From NCBI GenBank assembly GCA_020631735.1, contig CM036160.1:5874407-5938406 (forward strand): DNA of 64,000 bases, read 5' to 3'. This DNA is from Saccharum officinarum (lineage: Eukaryota; Streptophyta; Magnoliopsida; Poales; Poaceae). The position numbers and the translations under genes are program-made. Under the pieces are notes generated by a model. It saw only the letters and a program-made list of their open reading frames with translations, was not told where the DNA came from and did not search any database. Positions 22,171-34,348 of the stretch are shown in pieces (the stretch's first letter is position 1; each line of letters starts with the position of its first letter).

Positions 22171-25100
22171 GTAAATTACAAGGCCGGAGGAAGGCATTGG
22201 GTGCTTGATAGTGGGTGCTCTCAACATATGACCGGTGATTCAAGAATGTTCAACTCTCTCAAATCAAATGATAGTGGCATTGATAGTATTACATTTGATG
22301 ATAATAGCAAGGGTGATGTGAAGGCTCTTGGAAGGATTACAATCTCAAATGATCATAGCATTTCTAATGTGCTCTTAGTTGAAAAGTTAAACTTCAATCT
22401 TCTCTCGGTTACTCAATTGTGTGATCTTGGCTTCAAGTGCATATTTGGTGTTGATGATGTGGAGATAGTTAGTGTTTATGGCTCAAATTTGATCTTCAAG
22501 GGTTTTAGATATGAGAATCTATACTTGGTTGATTTCAATGCTAGTGACACTCAACTTTCAACATGCTTGCTCACCAAATCAAGTATGGGTTGGTTATGAC
22601 ATAGAAGACTTGGTCATGTTGGCATGAAACAATTAAACAAGTTAGTGAAGCATGACTTAGTTAGAGGCTTGAAGGATGTCACATTTGAGAAGGATAAGCT
22701 ATGTAGTGCATGTCAAGCCGAAAAGCAAGTGGGCAACACTCATCCATTGAAAAGCATCATGAGTACTTCCAAGGCATTTGAGTTGTTACACATGGATCTA
22801 TTTGGACCAACTACATACACAAGCATTGGTGGCAACAAGTATGGTTTTGTGATTGTGGATGATTTCACTAGATATACATGTGTATTCTTTCTTGGGGACA
22901 AGAGTGATGTATTTGATATATTCAAGAAGTTCATCAAAAGAGTGCAAAATAAATTTGAGACCACAATCAAGAAAGTGAGAAGTGACAATGGAAGTGAGTT
23001 TAGAAACACAACAGTTGATGAGCTATGTGAGGAGCTTGGAATTAAACATCAATTCTCGGCCAAGTATACACCTCAATCAAATGGCCTAGTTGAGAGGAAG
23101 AATAGAACCTTAATTGATATGGCAAGATCAATATTAAATGAGTATAATGTGAGTCATTCATTTTGGGCCGAAGCAATCAACACGACTTGCTTCTATAGCA
23201 ACCGCCTCTATTGCCACAAGTTCCTAGAGAAGACACCATATGAGATCTTAAATGGAAGAAATCCCAACATTGCATACTTTCGGGTTTTTGGTTGCAAATG
23301 TTACATCTTAAAGAAAGGCACTAGATTGAGCAAGTTCGAGAAGAAATGTGATGAAGGATTTCTACTTGGTTACTCCACTACTAGCAAAGCTTATAGAATT
23401 TGGAATTTGGCTAGTGGTTTACTTGAGGAAGTTCATGATGTTGAGTTTGATGAAACAAATGGCTCTCAAGATGTGGAGAATAACTTGGATGATGTAGGAG
23501 GAACTCAATTGACCAATGCTATAAAAAATGGATATTGGTGATATTAGGCCGAAGCAAGTGATTGATGTGGATGACAACAAAGATCAAGTGCTCTAAAGTC
23601 CAATTACACAAGCTAGTGGTTCTCTAATGCAAAATCAAGCTAGTACATCATCTCAAGTGCAACAAGATCAACAAGTGGCTAGTTCATCATCTCCAACTCA
23701 TGATCAACATCAACATCCAAGCAATCAAGTCCAAGTGCTTTAACCAACTAACATTGCTAGAGACCATCTATTAGATTCCATCATTGGTGACATACAAAGG
23801 GGAGTTCAAACTAGATCAAGATTGGCATCATTTTGTTCTCACTCTTCCTTTGTGTCAATAGAAGAACCCAAGGACATTGATAAAGCATTGAGTGATCCAG
23901 ATTGGGTAAATGCAATGCATGAAGAGCTCAACAACTTCAAGAGAAATAAAGTATGGGAACTAGTTGAGAGGCCTAAGGATCACAATGTCATTGGAACAAG
24001 ATGGGTCTTTCGCAACAAGCAAGATTAAGATGGAATAGTAGTAAGAAACAAAGCAAGACTAGTGGCTCAAGGTTACACACAAATTGAGGGTCTTGACTTT
24101 GGTGAAACTTATGCCTCGGTTGCAAGATTGGAAGCAATTAGGATCTTACTTGTCTATGCTTGTGCTCATAATATCAAGCTATATCAAATGGATGTGAAAA
24201 GTGCATTTCTCAATGGGTACATTCAAGAGGAGGTGTATGTGGAGCAACCTCCCGGTTTTGAAGATGACAAGAAACCCAATCATGTCTACAAGTTGAGAAA
24301 AGCTTTGTATGGATTGAAGCAAGCACCAAAAGCATGGTATGAAAGATTGAGGGACTTCTTGCTATCCAAAGGATTTGTCATGGGCAAAGTGGATACTACT
24401 CTATTCACCAAGAAGATTGGGAAAAACTTGTTTGTGTTGTAAGTATATGTTGATGATATTATATTCGGTTCAACCAATCAAGATTATTCTGATGAGTTTG
24501 GGAAAATGGTGGCAAAAGAATTTGAAATGTCAATGATTAGTGAACTTAGTTTCTTTCTTGGACTTCAAATCAAACAAATGAGGGAAGGAACATTTGTGAG
24601 TCAAACCAAGTACATCAAAGATATACTCAAGAAGTTTGGCATGGAAGATGCAAAGGGCATTACAACCCCAATGGGCACTAGTGGAAGTTTGGATAGTGAC
24701 AAGAGTGGCAACATGGTGGATCAAAAACTATATAGATCAATGATTGGTAGCCTACTCTATGTGACGGCATCAAGACCCGATGTGATGTTTAGTGTATGCA
24801 TGTGTGCAAGATTTCAAGCCTCACCAAGAGAAAGTCATTTGAAGGCAACAAAGAGAATATTGAGGTATTTGAAGCATACACAAGATGTTGGATTGTGGTA
24901 TCCCAAGGGTGCAAGTTTTGAGCTAGTTGGATATTCGGATTCTGACTATGCCGGTGACAAAGTTGAGAGAAAGAGCACCTCCGGGACTTGTCAATTATTG
25001 GGAAGATCACTTGTCTCATGGTCATCCAAGAAGCAAAATAGTATTGCACTATCTACCGCCGAGGCCGAATACATCGCCACGGGTAGTTGTTGTGCACAAA

Positions 25101-25399
25101 TCTTATGGATGAAGGCAACATTGAAGGATTTTGGAATCAATTTCAAGAATGTGCCATTGCTATGTGACAATGAAAGTGCCGTGAAGCTAACCAACAATCC
25201 GGTTCAACATCAAAGAACAAAGCATATTGATGTTCGTCATCATTTTATTAGATATCATCAACAAAAGGGTGACATTGCTATTGAGAGTGTGGGCACCGAA
25301 GATCAAATAGCCGATCTATTCACCAAGCCACTTGATGAGAAGAGATTTTACAAGCTAAAGAATGAGTTGAACATAATTGACTTCTCCAACATGAGTTGA
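22171..25399 (+). pseudogene. pol: Sirevirus pol, decayed (PR-IN-RT-RNaseH)
   Basis: Pol is in the same frame as gag, after the gag TAA and a TAG at 22,168. Visible parts are the protease motif LDSGCSQHMTG (22,201), the GAG-pre-integrase HRRLGH block (22,600), the integrase core with DLFGP, SDNGSEF and VERKNR (22,790-23,105), RT from [20 protein letters not shown] (24,207) to the YVDD site (about 24,449), and RNase H with AEAEYIA (about 25,064). The breaks are a TGA at 22,597, a frame change in the A-run near 23,523, and TAA at 23,594, 23,741, 24,026 and 24,440, the last directly before the catalytic YVDD. The copy cannot make an active Pol. Confidence 0.93.
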
Positions 25400-26569
25400 T
25401 GCACCCCATATATGACATGCCTCTCCTTCGAGCCCCAAGGTACAATTGATTGACATGCCATACATACTATACTAAGGACATGTTTAGTGTATCTAGTCAT
25501 GATTTCTTATGTTCTAGGCTCATTCATGAAAAACAAATGACTTTGAAGTTTATGTGGTGCCACTATTGTTTCCATGACTTGTATGACCTAGTGGTAGCAT
25601 ATAACTTATTTAAGTAGCTTGTGCTCCTAAGTGTTTAATCTAGATCACTTGTCTAAATATTTGCTTCAACATGGTGCATGATAACCCTTCTAGTGAGGTG
25701 TGAAGAAGCTTGCCCTTGGATCAAACCGAAGCATTTTATTTATGCAAGCAATCTAGGTTGAATCACAAACTTGATCCTCACCCCATAATTCAACATGATA
25801 ATCTATCTAAAATTGTTCCCTTGTGGTCATTAGTGCCAAAGGGGGAGAAAATATTGGTTCACAAAGATAGAACTCAAAGGGGGAGAAGCACAAAGGGGGA
25901 GAAAATGTTGTTCACAAAGTTAGATTCTAAAAGAGGAGAAATTGATAAAATAAGGGGATCAACTAAAATTTTGAGCACACAAGTAGGGGGAGCAAGCTCT
26001 TAAACATGAATGTTGCATTTCCATGTGCACTTTATATGTATGATGCATAGTTATGCATTTCTTTTTCTCCGATACTTTGCTTGTGTGATGTTTTGCTAGT
26101 ATACAATTGAATGGTGTATTGAAGTACTAGCATGAATAGTAAGTAGTTAGATTTCTCTTGCTTCATGTTTTTCCAAAGTGGTACTAGAGCCTTGCTTATA
26201 ATGTTGATCTCACGAGGTTTCTAGTTATATTTGTGCTTTTCCAAGTGGTATCTAACTACACAAGGTGCTAAGATGGTGTTTATCGCTACTCCGATGGTAT
26301 CACGCTTCAAAGGTCTATAATCTAAAACACTTAGCACCCATTGATAGTCAATGCTCCTATATTTTCCCGTCTAAGCATGTATGCTTCCAAAATCCAAACA
26401 TATAGCATACATGTAGGGGGAGCCATTGCTATCAATTTGAATTCATGATCATATGTCCATAATTCTTACACATGGTAATATACTTGGACAATGTGATATG
26501 TGTTCGATTAAAATTTTATCATAATATCTTTGTGAAAGGGTTGTCACCAATTACCAACAAGGGGGAGAT
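25400..26569 (+). other. Sirevirus 3' spacer with multiple polypurine tracts
   Basis: There is no env-like frame. AAAGGGGGAGA occurs at 25,838, 25,876 and 25,892, a degenerate AAAAGAGGAGA near 25,929, GTAGGGGGAGC near 25,983 and 26,413, and the final tract AAGGGGGAGA at about 26,559-26,568 abuts the 3' LTR. Multiple PPTs are a described Sirevirus hallmark; the last one would prime plus-strand synthesis. Confidence 0.88.
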
Positions 26570-28492
26570 TGAAAGTCCTATGTTTGGTGTTGGTAATTAG
26601 TGACAATGCCTAAGTACTAATCCTATGCCTAAGTTGTATGTAGCATATGAGGATTAGTACATTCCAAGGTTGGTGGCAAGATGGACATGGTGATCATGAT
26701 GGCCACACTTGGATTTGGATGCAACCCTACGTGATCAAGGCAAAGGTATATGCTTAAGGGTTGTGTTTTAGTAACCAAGACACCTAGTGGGTGTGGTTAC
26801 ATTATAGGATAGATAGTCGTACTATAAAGAGGGGAATGACGCGGCTATTGAACTCCTAAGTGCCTCTAGGTGTGCATTTCATAATCATATGCATTTGGAT
26901 AGAACTAATAACGCCTCAAAAAATGATTGTGAAAATGCTAACACACTCGCACATGACGTGATCACTTGGTGGTGTTAGCACATTTGCGTTGGCGTTGGAG
27001 TTTGAGTGGTAGAGAGGGTTTGGGGGTCCTCTCTCCCTCCCGCCGAGCTTGCGAGGCGGGATTCAGGCATTTTGAGGAGTTGAAACAACCTTTTTTCCAC
27101 TACGCCGAAAGTCGGAAAAGAAACGTAGGCGAACAGAGGTCACAGTGGTGACCAGACGCTGGATCGGACGCGGTTTCTGTTTGACCGGACTCGTCCGGTC
27201 AGCGTTCAGTGTCTGCGCGAATTTCGGTTTGTTGATCGGACGCGCGGTGCGTCCGGTCACAGTCGACCGGACGCGTCCGGTCGTCGAGGGAGCTTACTGG
27301 ACTCCAACCGGACGCGGGCACTGTGGCGTCCGGTCAGTTCTTCAGCGCGTCCGGTCGCTGGTTCGTTGTGCGCTGCTTAGACTTGACCAGCGCGTCCGGT
27401 CAGTTACGGGACCGGCGCGTCCGGTCAATCCCGGCGCGTCCGGTCGTTGCGACCAGCACGTCCGGTCGGTGCTTCGCGAAAGAGCCGTTGCGCGATCGGC
27501 GCGTCCGGTCAATCGGACCAGCGCGTCCGGCCAGCGTGACTTCAGCTGAATCTCGTTCCTAATGGCTCTATTCGAAGGGGTATGTCTATAAATACTCGTT
27601 GGCCGGCTCAAGGCTCTCTCTCTTGCACTTTTGACATACTTGTGAGCACTTTGAGCTAAGCAACTCCCCTCCTACTCATCTCTCTTGCTTCTTTGCATAT
27701 TCGAAGTGAGATTGAGTGATCGAAGTGCATTTGCATTATGAGATTGCATCTAGTTGGCACTTGGTGGTTGATTTGCTGCGGGATTCTTGTTTCTCTTGGT
27801 GGTTGCCGCCACCTAGACGGCTTAGAGCAGCTTGGAGGCGTTGGCAAGAGTTGGTGATTGTTCTTGGCCACCTCCGGTGATTGTGAGGGGTTTGTGCCTA
27901 CCTCGGCGAAGCGCCAAAGGCAACATTAGTAAATTGCTCGTGTCATTGCAACCTTTTGCCATTTGGTAGGTTCTTGTGGCGCCTTTTGAGAGGCTCGGTG
28001 TGAGACCGATTAGCCACCGAACCACGTGGTGAAGAGAGACACAACGGGGACTAGCATGTCGGCAAGCACGTGAACCTCGGGATAAATCTTCGTGTCATCA
28101 CTCTCATATTGTGATTGATTGATCCCGGTGTTCGGTTGTTTTGGTATTCATTGTTGATCACATTGGTTGGCTCAATACTTCGCCCCTCGGTGAAACCCTC
28201 CTAACTCAACTCCGCATTACTTTCTTAGTTATCTTTGCCAGCTAGTTTGCTTTGCTAGAGTAGCTCTTTTGTGTAGCTTGCTAGTTGTGGTTGTAGTTAC
28301 CTTCTCGGTTTAACTTATGCGGTTGAGTGCCAATATACTAGAATTGTGAATTGGATAGGTGGCTTGCAAACACCCCGTAGGCTAAGCAAAACTCACATCT
28401 CGCTATTTGTTGTATTGATAAACTTGTTTAGCTTGTCTTTGTAGAAAATTTTAAAAGGCTATTCACCCCCCTCTAGCCATCAAGACCTTTCA
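26570..28492 (+). repeat. Sirevirus 3' LTR, 1,923 bp
   Basis: Same TGAAAG...CTTTCA ends as the 5' LTR, with about 50 substitutions and a net gain of 22 bp, most of it one extra pair of GTCCGGTC-type motifs near 27,400-27,425. The duplicate GCAGT follows at 28,493. Confidence 0.95.
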
Positions 28493-28497
28493 GCAGT

Positions 28498-28880
28498 GTG
28501 GTAGCTGAGCCACGATCAAAGAGCCATGGTACGAGAAAATTGGGCTCCTTGTTCATTTTCACAATGGGTGAGTCTTGCGCGGTGAAAAGAATCATCGATT
28601 TTGCGAGGTATTTGGCTGAATTTTTTACAATTCTCTTGGTGGGGTGGCCCATAATCCGATTTTAATCGGTTCCAAACAGGACCTAAAACATATAGTATTG
28701 TAACACCATATGTCTACACAAGTTATGGGCATAAATAGTAATAATGATGGTATATTGAAAAAATCAGGCATTCATACGAAGGGATAAAATTATCAAAAGC
28801 ATAATATGATAAAATAAACTATTTACCTCAAAGAGTAGTAAGTGTTTGCTATACTTCCATCTTTTGTTTATGTGGTTGTT
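28498..28880. other. Right stub of split MITE and intergenic DNA
   Basis: Up to about 28,685 the DNA reads as the larger part of the MITE interrupted by the Sirevirus, ending 'tcggttccaaacaggacct'. The rest is AT-rich with no gene. Confidence 0.35.
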
Positions 28881-29215
28881 GTCGACGAAATACGGCCGGC
28901 AATCTATCGAGGGGTATGCCTGCGGTAGTAGATGAGTCGGCAAGGAGCGTGAGAGACGAACTAGACGTGACACAGAACACGATGTAGGTAGGTTCGGGCT
29001 GTCGGCATGACGTAATACCCTATGTCATGTATCTTTGTGGATTGTATTGCTTATGATCAGATGAGATCCCTAGAGATCTGTATGGGGATGTCGACTAGGG
29101 GATCTATGCCTCTCCTTATATACTCTGGAGGGGTAGGGTTATAAGGAAAGTATCCTATTTGGTACAATATCTAATACATCTTTGTAGCCTTGTGGTGCAC
29201 GCCGACAGTGTCGTG
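28880..29215 (-). mobile_element. LTR fragment of a Ty3-type element
   Basis: The sequence 'gtaggttcgggctgtcggca' then 'gacgtaataccctatgtc', followed by 'ctccttatatactctggagg', is the pattern of the 3' half of a grass Ty3 LTR read on the minus strand, analogous to the 'ggttcgggccgagaagtgcc' block at 8,715. The ends are not definable. Confidence 0.5.
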
Positions 29216-30480
29216 CGCCGCAAGCCTTGATCTTGTGGGTGGGCCCTCTCTGATGGTGCGGCCCATGTCTTATCCTGTGGGTACCGGGGATCATACCGAT
29301 CACTTTGTATCCTCTGAGAACACCGTCTTGAGCTTGTCCGAGCTGACCAACGTGCTGCTAATCACCAGGAGCAGGCTTCTGACCAGTCTAACTGGGAGTC
29401 GAGCTGTTGAAGAAGATATCCGAGCAGTTGGTCAAGCGTCCGAGCTAGTTGAACGAGCCTCCGAGCTGTCGCAGCGAGTGTTTGAGCTATTCATCCAGAA
29501 GCCGAGCACGGACTTGCGCGAAGTCGAGGTTTATCAAAAGGATGTAAAGGGCTCAAGATAAAATTTGAAAATTCTCCACCTTAGGTGAAGTGACTTAGAC
29601 TCCTTAGTCAACAAAGAGGGTAAATCAGAAAAAAGCACTACATTCACCGCTAGGTGAAGTGTAGCCACTTAGTCTCCGAGCCTGACAGTAGATGAAGTAT
29701 GGTGCCAGGGTCCAAAGTAGTAGTCTTCAAACGCCGACCTAGTTCTTAGCTTAGCTAGAAACCAGTGTAGAAATAAGCACAGTCATCGCCTGACGTGTAC
29801 ACACGTAGTCCCCGAGCCTACTGGAAGATTTTGAAGATATCTTGTAGCAGGGTCAAAGAAAGAACATTGAAAGCTTGCCAGCGTCATCTGCGATATACTT
29901 ATCAAAACCCTGGACGTGCTGCCCAAGATCAGCATCCTAATCCAAACAGCATGAGGCAACTTGATAGCACCACCGATGAGATGTAGCAAGATCTGATCAC
30001 CAAAGGAGTCCCCAGCTTAGCTGGTGACACTTGTACGAAGAATCCGAACACCGAGGAGTCCCCAACTTAGCTGGCGAGCCCCAGCGTAGCTGATGATGAA
30101 GCCCATGCGATGGGCAGTCCAACCAACTGGTCGGCGGCGAAGTGAATGCCAAGCAGTCCGAGCAATTGGTTGGCGGTGAAGTCCATCTGAGAGGTGGTTC
30201 GACCACCTGGACGATGATAATCTTGTCCAGTCCCTAAGCGTAAGCTTGTTGACCGAACCATGCCCCTGCGAGATAAATGTGTAGAATGAGTAGTACATGA
30301 TGTAAAAATAAAAATATAAGAAATCCGGAGAAAAATCGGTGGTGATGAAATAGCGTATGTAGCTAGACAATAAATTGCAGATGAACATTATGTTCATGAA
30401 AAGTTGCTTAGCAGCTCGTGGTGAACACTTAGTGTTGATGTAATGTTTGTGTTTATATTACAATATAAACATAAAACGTA
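29215..30480. mobile_element. Degraded LTR-retrotransposon internal DNA
   Basis: The stretch is rich in dispersed-repeat words such as 'agtccccgagcctactgg', 'aggagtccccagcttagctgg' (30,006) and 'aggagtccccaacttagctgg' (30,055), with a degenerate tandem series 'ccaactggtcggcggcgaag' / 'gcaattggttggcggtgaag' at 30,122-30,182. No intact frame and no recognisable retroviral domain remains. Confidence 0.45.
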
Positions 30481-30662
30481 CCGACCAGTTAGTTTATAGC
30501 TGAGTCTCCAGCCTAGCTAGCCCATTAACCGTAATGTGGAGCACAGAGCCCGTGTGTAGGAAAGGCATCGCAAGGGAACCGCTGCCGGCCACCCATAACG
30601 TAAAGGTGGACGCTCGTGCACGTGTAGAGAGAAGCCGGAGACAGGCCGTCTCTGGAAACATC

Positions 30663-30762
30663 NNNNNNNNNNNNNNNNNNNNNNNNNNNNNNNNNNNNNN
30701 NNNNNNNNNNNNNNNNNNNNNNNNNNNNNNNNNNNNNNNNNNNNNNNNNNNNNNNNNNNNNN
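30663..30762. other. Scaffold gap (100 N)
   Basis: Exactly 100 unknown bases. The contig to the right begins inside the 650-bp duplicated unit and is the reverse complement of the middle contig from 13,541 backwards. Short open frames reading across this gap are meaningless. Confidence 0.98.
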
Positions 30763-31990
30763 CGCCTCCACCCCAACATGTTGTCGTGGCCACCTCGCCT
30801 CCTAGCTGCCACCGCCTCTCATGGCGCCCACATCTGCTAGAGGTGCAACCCTAGCTGCCGCTTCCCAGTTAGATTGGATAATAAACTCCAAGATTTATGT
30901 TCATGATTTTAATTAGTTAGACCATTATCTAATCTAGTTATAATAAGATTATTTTTATTCTAATAAATTACATCAATAATTTAATAGTAGGAATATTTGA
31001 TTATTAAGGATTAGGAAGGATGAAGATCAAAGACCCATAATATTGTGTTTATTCTTTTTATGTTTATAAGAAAAATAATGAGAGAATCAGGAAAATAAAG
31101 ATGACATGCAAAATAATAAGAGAAAGGGTATGAACGGACTTGATAGTCCAGAAAAGAAAAAAAGAAAAAAGAAGAAGAAAAAAATAAAACATTTAATTCA
31201 TCAGCAATGAAGCAATAATTACATTAGGACATTGACAATCTATAAAAGTGCAATTAGAATAATGCCAGCCAAATTAGCAAATTCTTATGCTGTGCAAAAT
31301 CAGTTGAAATATATAAATATACTTAATTATCCATGAAAGCGGAAATGTTTAGTGAAAAAGAGGAATCTCTGCCGGCAGCTACCTCACAGCTCCTCTCCTC
31401 TCGCCTCCCCACCCCGATAGGTTGTCGTGGCCGCCTCGCCCCGGCTGCCACCGCCTCCCGCGGCGCCACATATGCTGGAGCGCAACCCCAGCTGCCACTT
31501 CCCGTTAGATTAGACAATAAACTCCCAGATTCTGTTCATGGTTTAATTAGTTAGACCATTATCTAATCTATTATAATAAGAATAATTTTTTATTCTTAAT
31601 TAAATTACATCAATAATTTAATAGTTAGGAAATATTTTATTAAGGATTAAGGAAGGATGAAAGATCCAAAGACCCATAATATTGTGTTTATTCTTTTTTA
31701 TGTTTATAAGAAAATCATGAGAGAATCGGGAAAACAAAGATGACATGCAAAATAATAAAAAAAGGGCTTGAACGGACTTGATAGTCCAGAAAAGAAAAAA
31801 TGAAAAAGAAGAAGAAAAAAACAAAAAGAGGAAATCAGGAAAAGGAGTGGAACTAATACGAAAATAAAAATTGATCAGATACAGTAACTAATCGAGGAGT
31901 CTAAAAAAGGAAAAGGCCGAACAGAGACGGAATAGGAAAAGAAAAAAAATGAATTTACTATATATATAATTGTATTGGGCATGGACTCTT
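30763..31990. repeat. Mirrored 650-bp tandem duplication (partial)
   Basis: Contains the end of one unit (30,763-31,195) and a second unit (about 31,196-31,840), matching 12,466-13,541 in reverse complement. No gene is seen up to about 32,800; the 83-bp tandem repeat is mirrored at about 32,405-32,545. Confidence 0.7.
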
Positions 31991-32889
31991 TGGTAAAACA
32001 TAGACCATAGACAACCCAATATATTTTGGAATCGACTTTGTATCCCGCTAGACAAGAGTTATTCTATAGAAGGGGTGCGAGTCTTCCTATGGAGTTCAGT
32101 CCGGCTTCTTTTAGCACGTCGGAGTCCTATTTGTTTTTTACTTAGACTAGTAACAAGTGTTTGCATATATAATATAATAATGTAATAATAAGATGGCATT
32201 TGCTTCCGTATTTGTGGAGGGGAAGCACATCACGGACTGATTTGGGTCGTGAAAAAAATTCTGAGTTCCAACTAGAGTTGAACTTGATTTTGTGACTGAA
32301 ATCAATACGAATAAGAATCAGACTCTGTATTATCGTTATTTTCTATTTGAATTAGGATTCAAGATTCCTATTCCTTTTCAGTTTATTCAAATTTGAGAGA
32401 TTTATTTGTCCCAATTATATCTAGGTTATATAAGTCTAGACGGAAGAAACTCTGGACTAGCGGGAAAAAAAATGGATGAACGAAAAAAAACTCCTAATTA
32501 TATCTAGGGTCATATAATTCTAGACGGAAGAAACTCTGGACTACGGTAGTTAGAGGAGGTGGACGGAAAAAATAAATAGACGAAAAAAAATGATCAGAAA
32601 TTTTGCCTCTTTATAGATATATAGAAAACGGAGGGGAACCGGGAAGAGAGCTCCCTCCCACCAGTTCATTTCTGGAGTGTAATATCAATTGCAAGTTTGC
32701 AACTAAGAAAACAGAGTAGCAGTACACAAGACCATCACAGGTGTTTTGTTTGACTAAGCTGTTTAGGTGATACGTATTGAAAAAACAGAGAATTACACCA
32801 GGACTGAGCTATATTTGCTTCAATTGGCAGACATGTATGTGTACTTCCAAAGCCACCACGCAAGCAAAGCAACAATTGTTGTTGCCTAG

Positions 32890-33648
32890 CTCAGTGCCTG
32901 CAACATCGATCGTTGCACCCCAGGAGAACTGAAGTGGGTCGTAGTTTCCGCCTTTCTGGAAACTGAATTGACAAGCACTCCACTCCGTATGATATACGAC
33001 GCCGCTGGCCAGTGCTTCTTGCAACATCACGTTTGCGACGCGGAAGCTGGCGGTGACGCGGCGTTGGCGCGCGCGCGACAAACTGCGCAGAAGCGTGGTC
33101 TGGCCCCGCAAAACCGCAGCCGCCCGTCGTCTCCATTCCAGGGTCGACGCCGCGCACTCCCGCAGAGACAAACGAAGAGAGGCAACAAACACCGGTCGCC
33201 ATCGCCATCGTCTCGTCTCTGGTTGCCCACACCGACTCGTCGTCGCTCAGCCATGTCATCGAGCGAGCTGTCCAGCGGCTGGTCGCGGCGGCGGAGGATC
33301 GGGCTGCAGGGGCGGCGACGATCCTGATGCAGGCCCTCGGCGGCCGCTTGGTCTCTGCGGCGCGGTGCCGAACGAGCGAGCAGCTGGCGGCGCGTCCGGG
33401 CCGGAGCCGCGGCCGTGCAGCCGCCACGTCGCGCCTCGTCGGAGCCTGCTGCGGCTGCGAGTCGTCGTCCAACCGGCTGGGAACGCGGCGCCGGCTCGCC
33501 TGGGCCTGGCGATGCGATGATGCGCTTCTTGCTGCAGCCGCCGCACCGTCTCCGTCGCCGGTCTCACCGCCGATATGGCTCTGTCCATCCTCGTCGACTG
33601 CTTCGCCACTAGCTCGCTAGATCGTGCTCGCACTGTAGCCCTTTTCAA
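32890..33648. other. Mirrored GC-rich island, no recognised protein
   Basis: Counterpart of 10,598-11,379 with several single-base losses that shift every long frame. See that entry for the only frame worth considering. Confidence 0.3.
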
Positions 33649-33961
33649 GCTCCGATTGAATGAGTTGACTACTGCATTTCTAAATTATTATTGTATACTA
33701 CTGTAATACGGAGTTGCATGTACGCGTGTATTGTAATATAGATTTATTTTATATATATTATATACAAATGCGTGAGATATTTATATTAGCAAATGCAAAG
33801 TGTAGAAACTGAATTTTGAGCACAAAGTCAAAAGAGCTACGGCTACGGTATTGGAATTGCTTTTTTTTTTTGTTTTGTTTGACGTTCATTCACAGGGAAT
33901 GTGGAAGAAACACTGGGCCAACGAAAAACGCCAGTGCGCCACTCACTCCGTTCGGCAAGCC

Positions 33962-34046
33962 CATATGTGAGTCCAAATAGCCAAGAATTCACGCTTGTTC
34001 AGGCCCATATATGGGTCCAAATAGCTAAGAATTCATGCTTGTTCCT
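33962..34046. repeat. Mirrored two-copy 44-bp tandem repeat
   Basis: Counterpart of 10,192-10,280, with the units 'ccaaatag-c-aagaattca' repeated. Confidence 0.7.
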
Positions 34047-34348
34047 CGTAGCCGTTGCGGGAGACCGGAGCTCGATCGAGGAAGCCCAGAAGAAATACTC
34101 TGTTTGACGGAGTGTCAGGGTCATACACCCCTGAATGGCTGGTAGCACTTGCTAACCGTGTCTTGTCCTTGGAGCTCAAAACAATGAATAGCACGTGCTA
34201 CTATAGCATATATAATCACTATCGGTTCATAGCTCCTACAATCAATAGTAATAGTATAACAGGCAGTGATAGTATATTAATCTGTTCCTATTAAAATCAA
34301 TAGTACAACATCACCGGACCTAAAATTTGATTCCAGCATAGTAAAATG

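Larger units (their letters stand above)
18011..28492 (+). mobile_element. Ty1/copia Sirevirus (Opie/Ji-like), 10.5 kb
   Basis: The order is 5' LTR 18,011-19,911, primer-binding site at 19,914, gag 19,966-22,158, pol in the order protease, integrase, reverse transcriptase, RNase H to 25,399, a 1.17-kb non-coding spacer with multiple purine tracts, and 3' LTR 26,570-28,492. A GCAGT duplication flanks it. The Sirevirus assignment rests on the large gag with two distant CCHC knuckles, the repeated AAAGGGGGAGA tracts and the palindromic CpG repeats in the LTR. The LTRs differ at about 50 positions by my count (2.5-3 percent), mostly transitions, plus an indel of about 25 bp. That suggests an insertion about a million years old under a common grass substitution rate. 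Pol carries several stops and a frameshift, so the copy is not autonomous. Confidence 0.95.

Noticed and set aside
25400..26569. An envelope-like ORF in the Sirevirus
   Set aside because: Only a 97-codon frame over the polypurine repeats is open; no signal peptide, transmembrane or coiled-coil pattern.
30494..30854. ORFs spanning the second gap
   Set aside because: They read through unknown bases and across a suspected misjoin.
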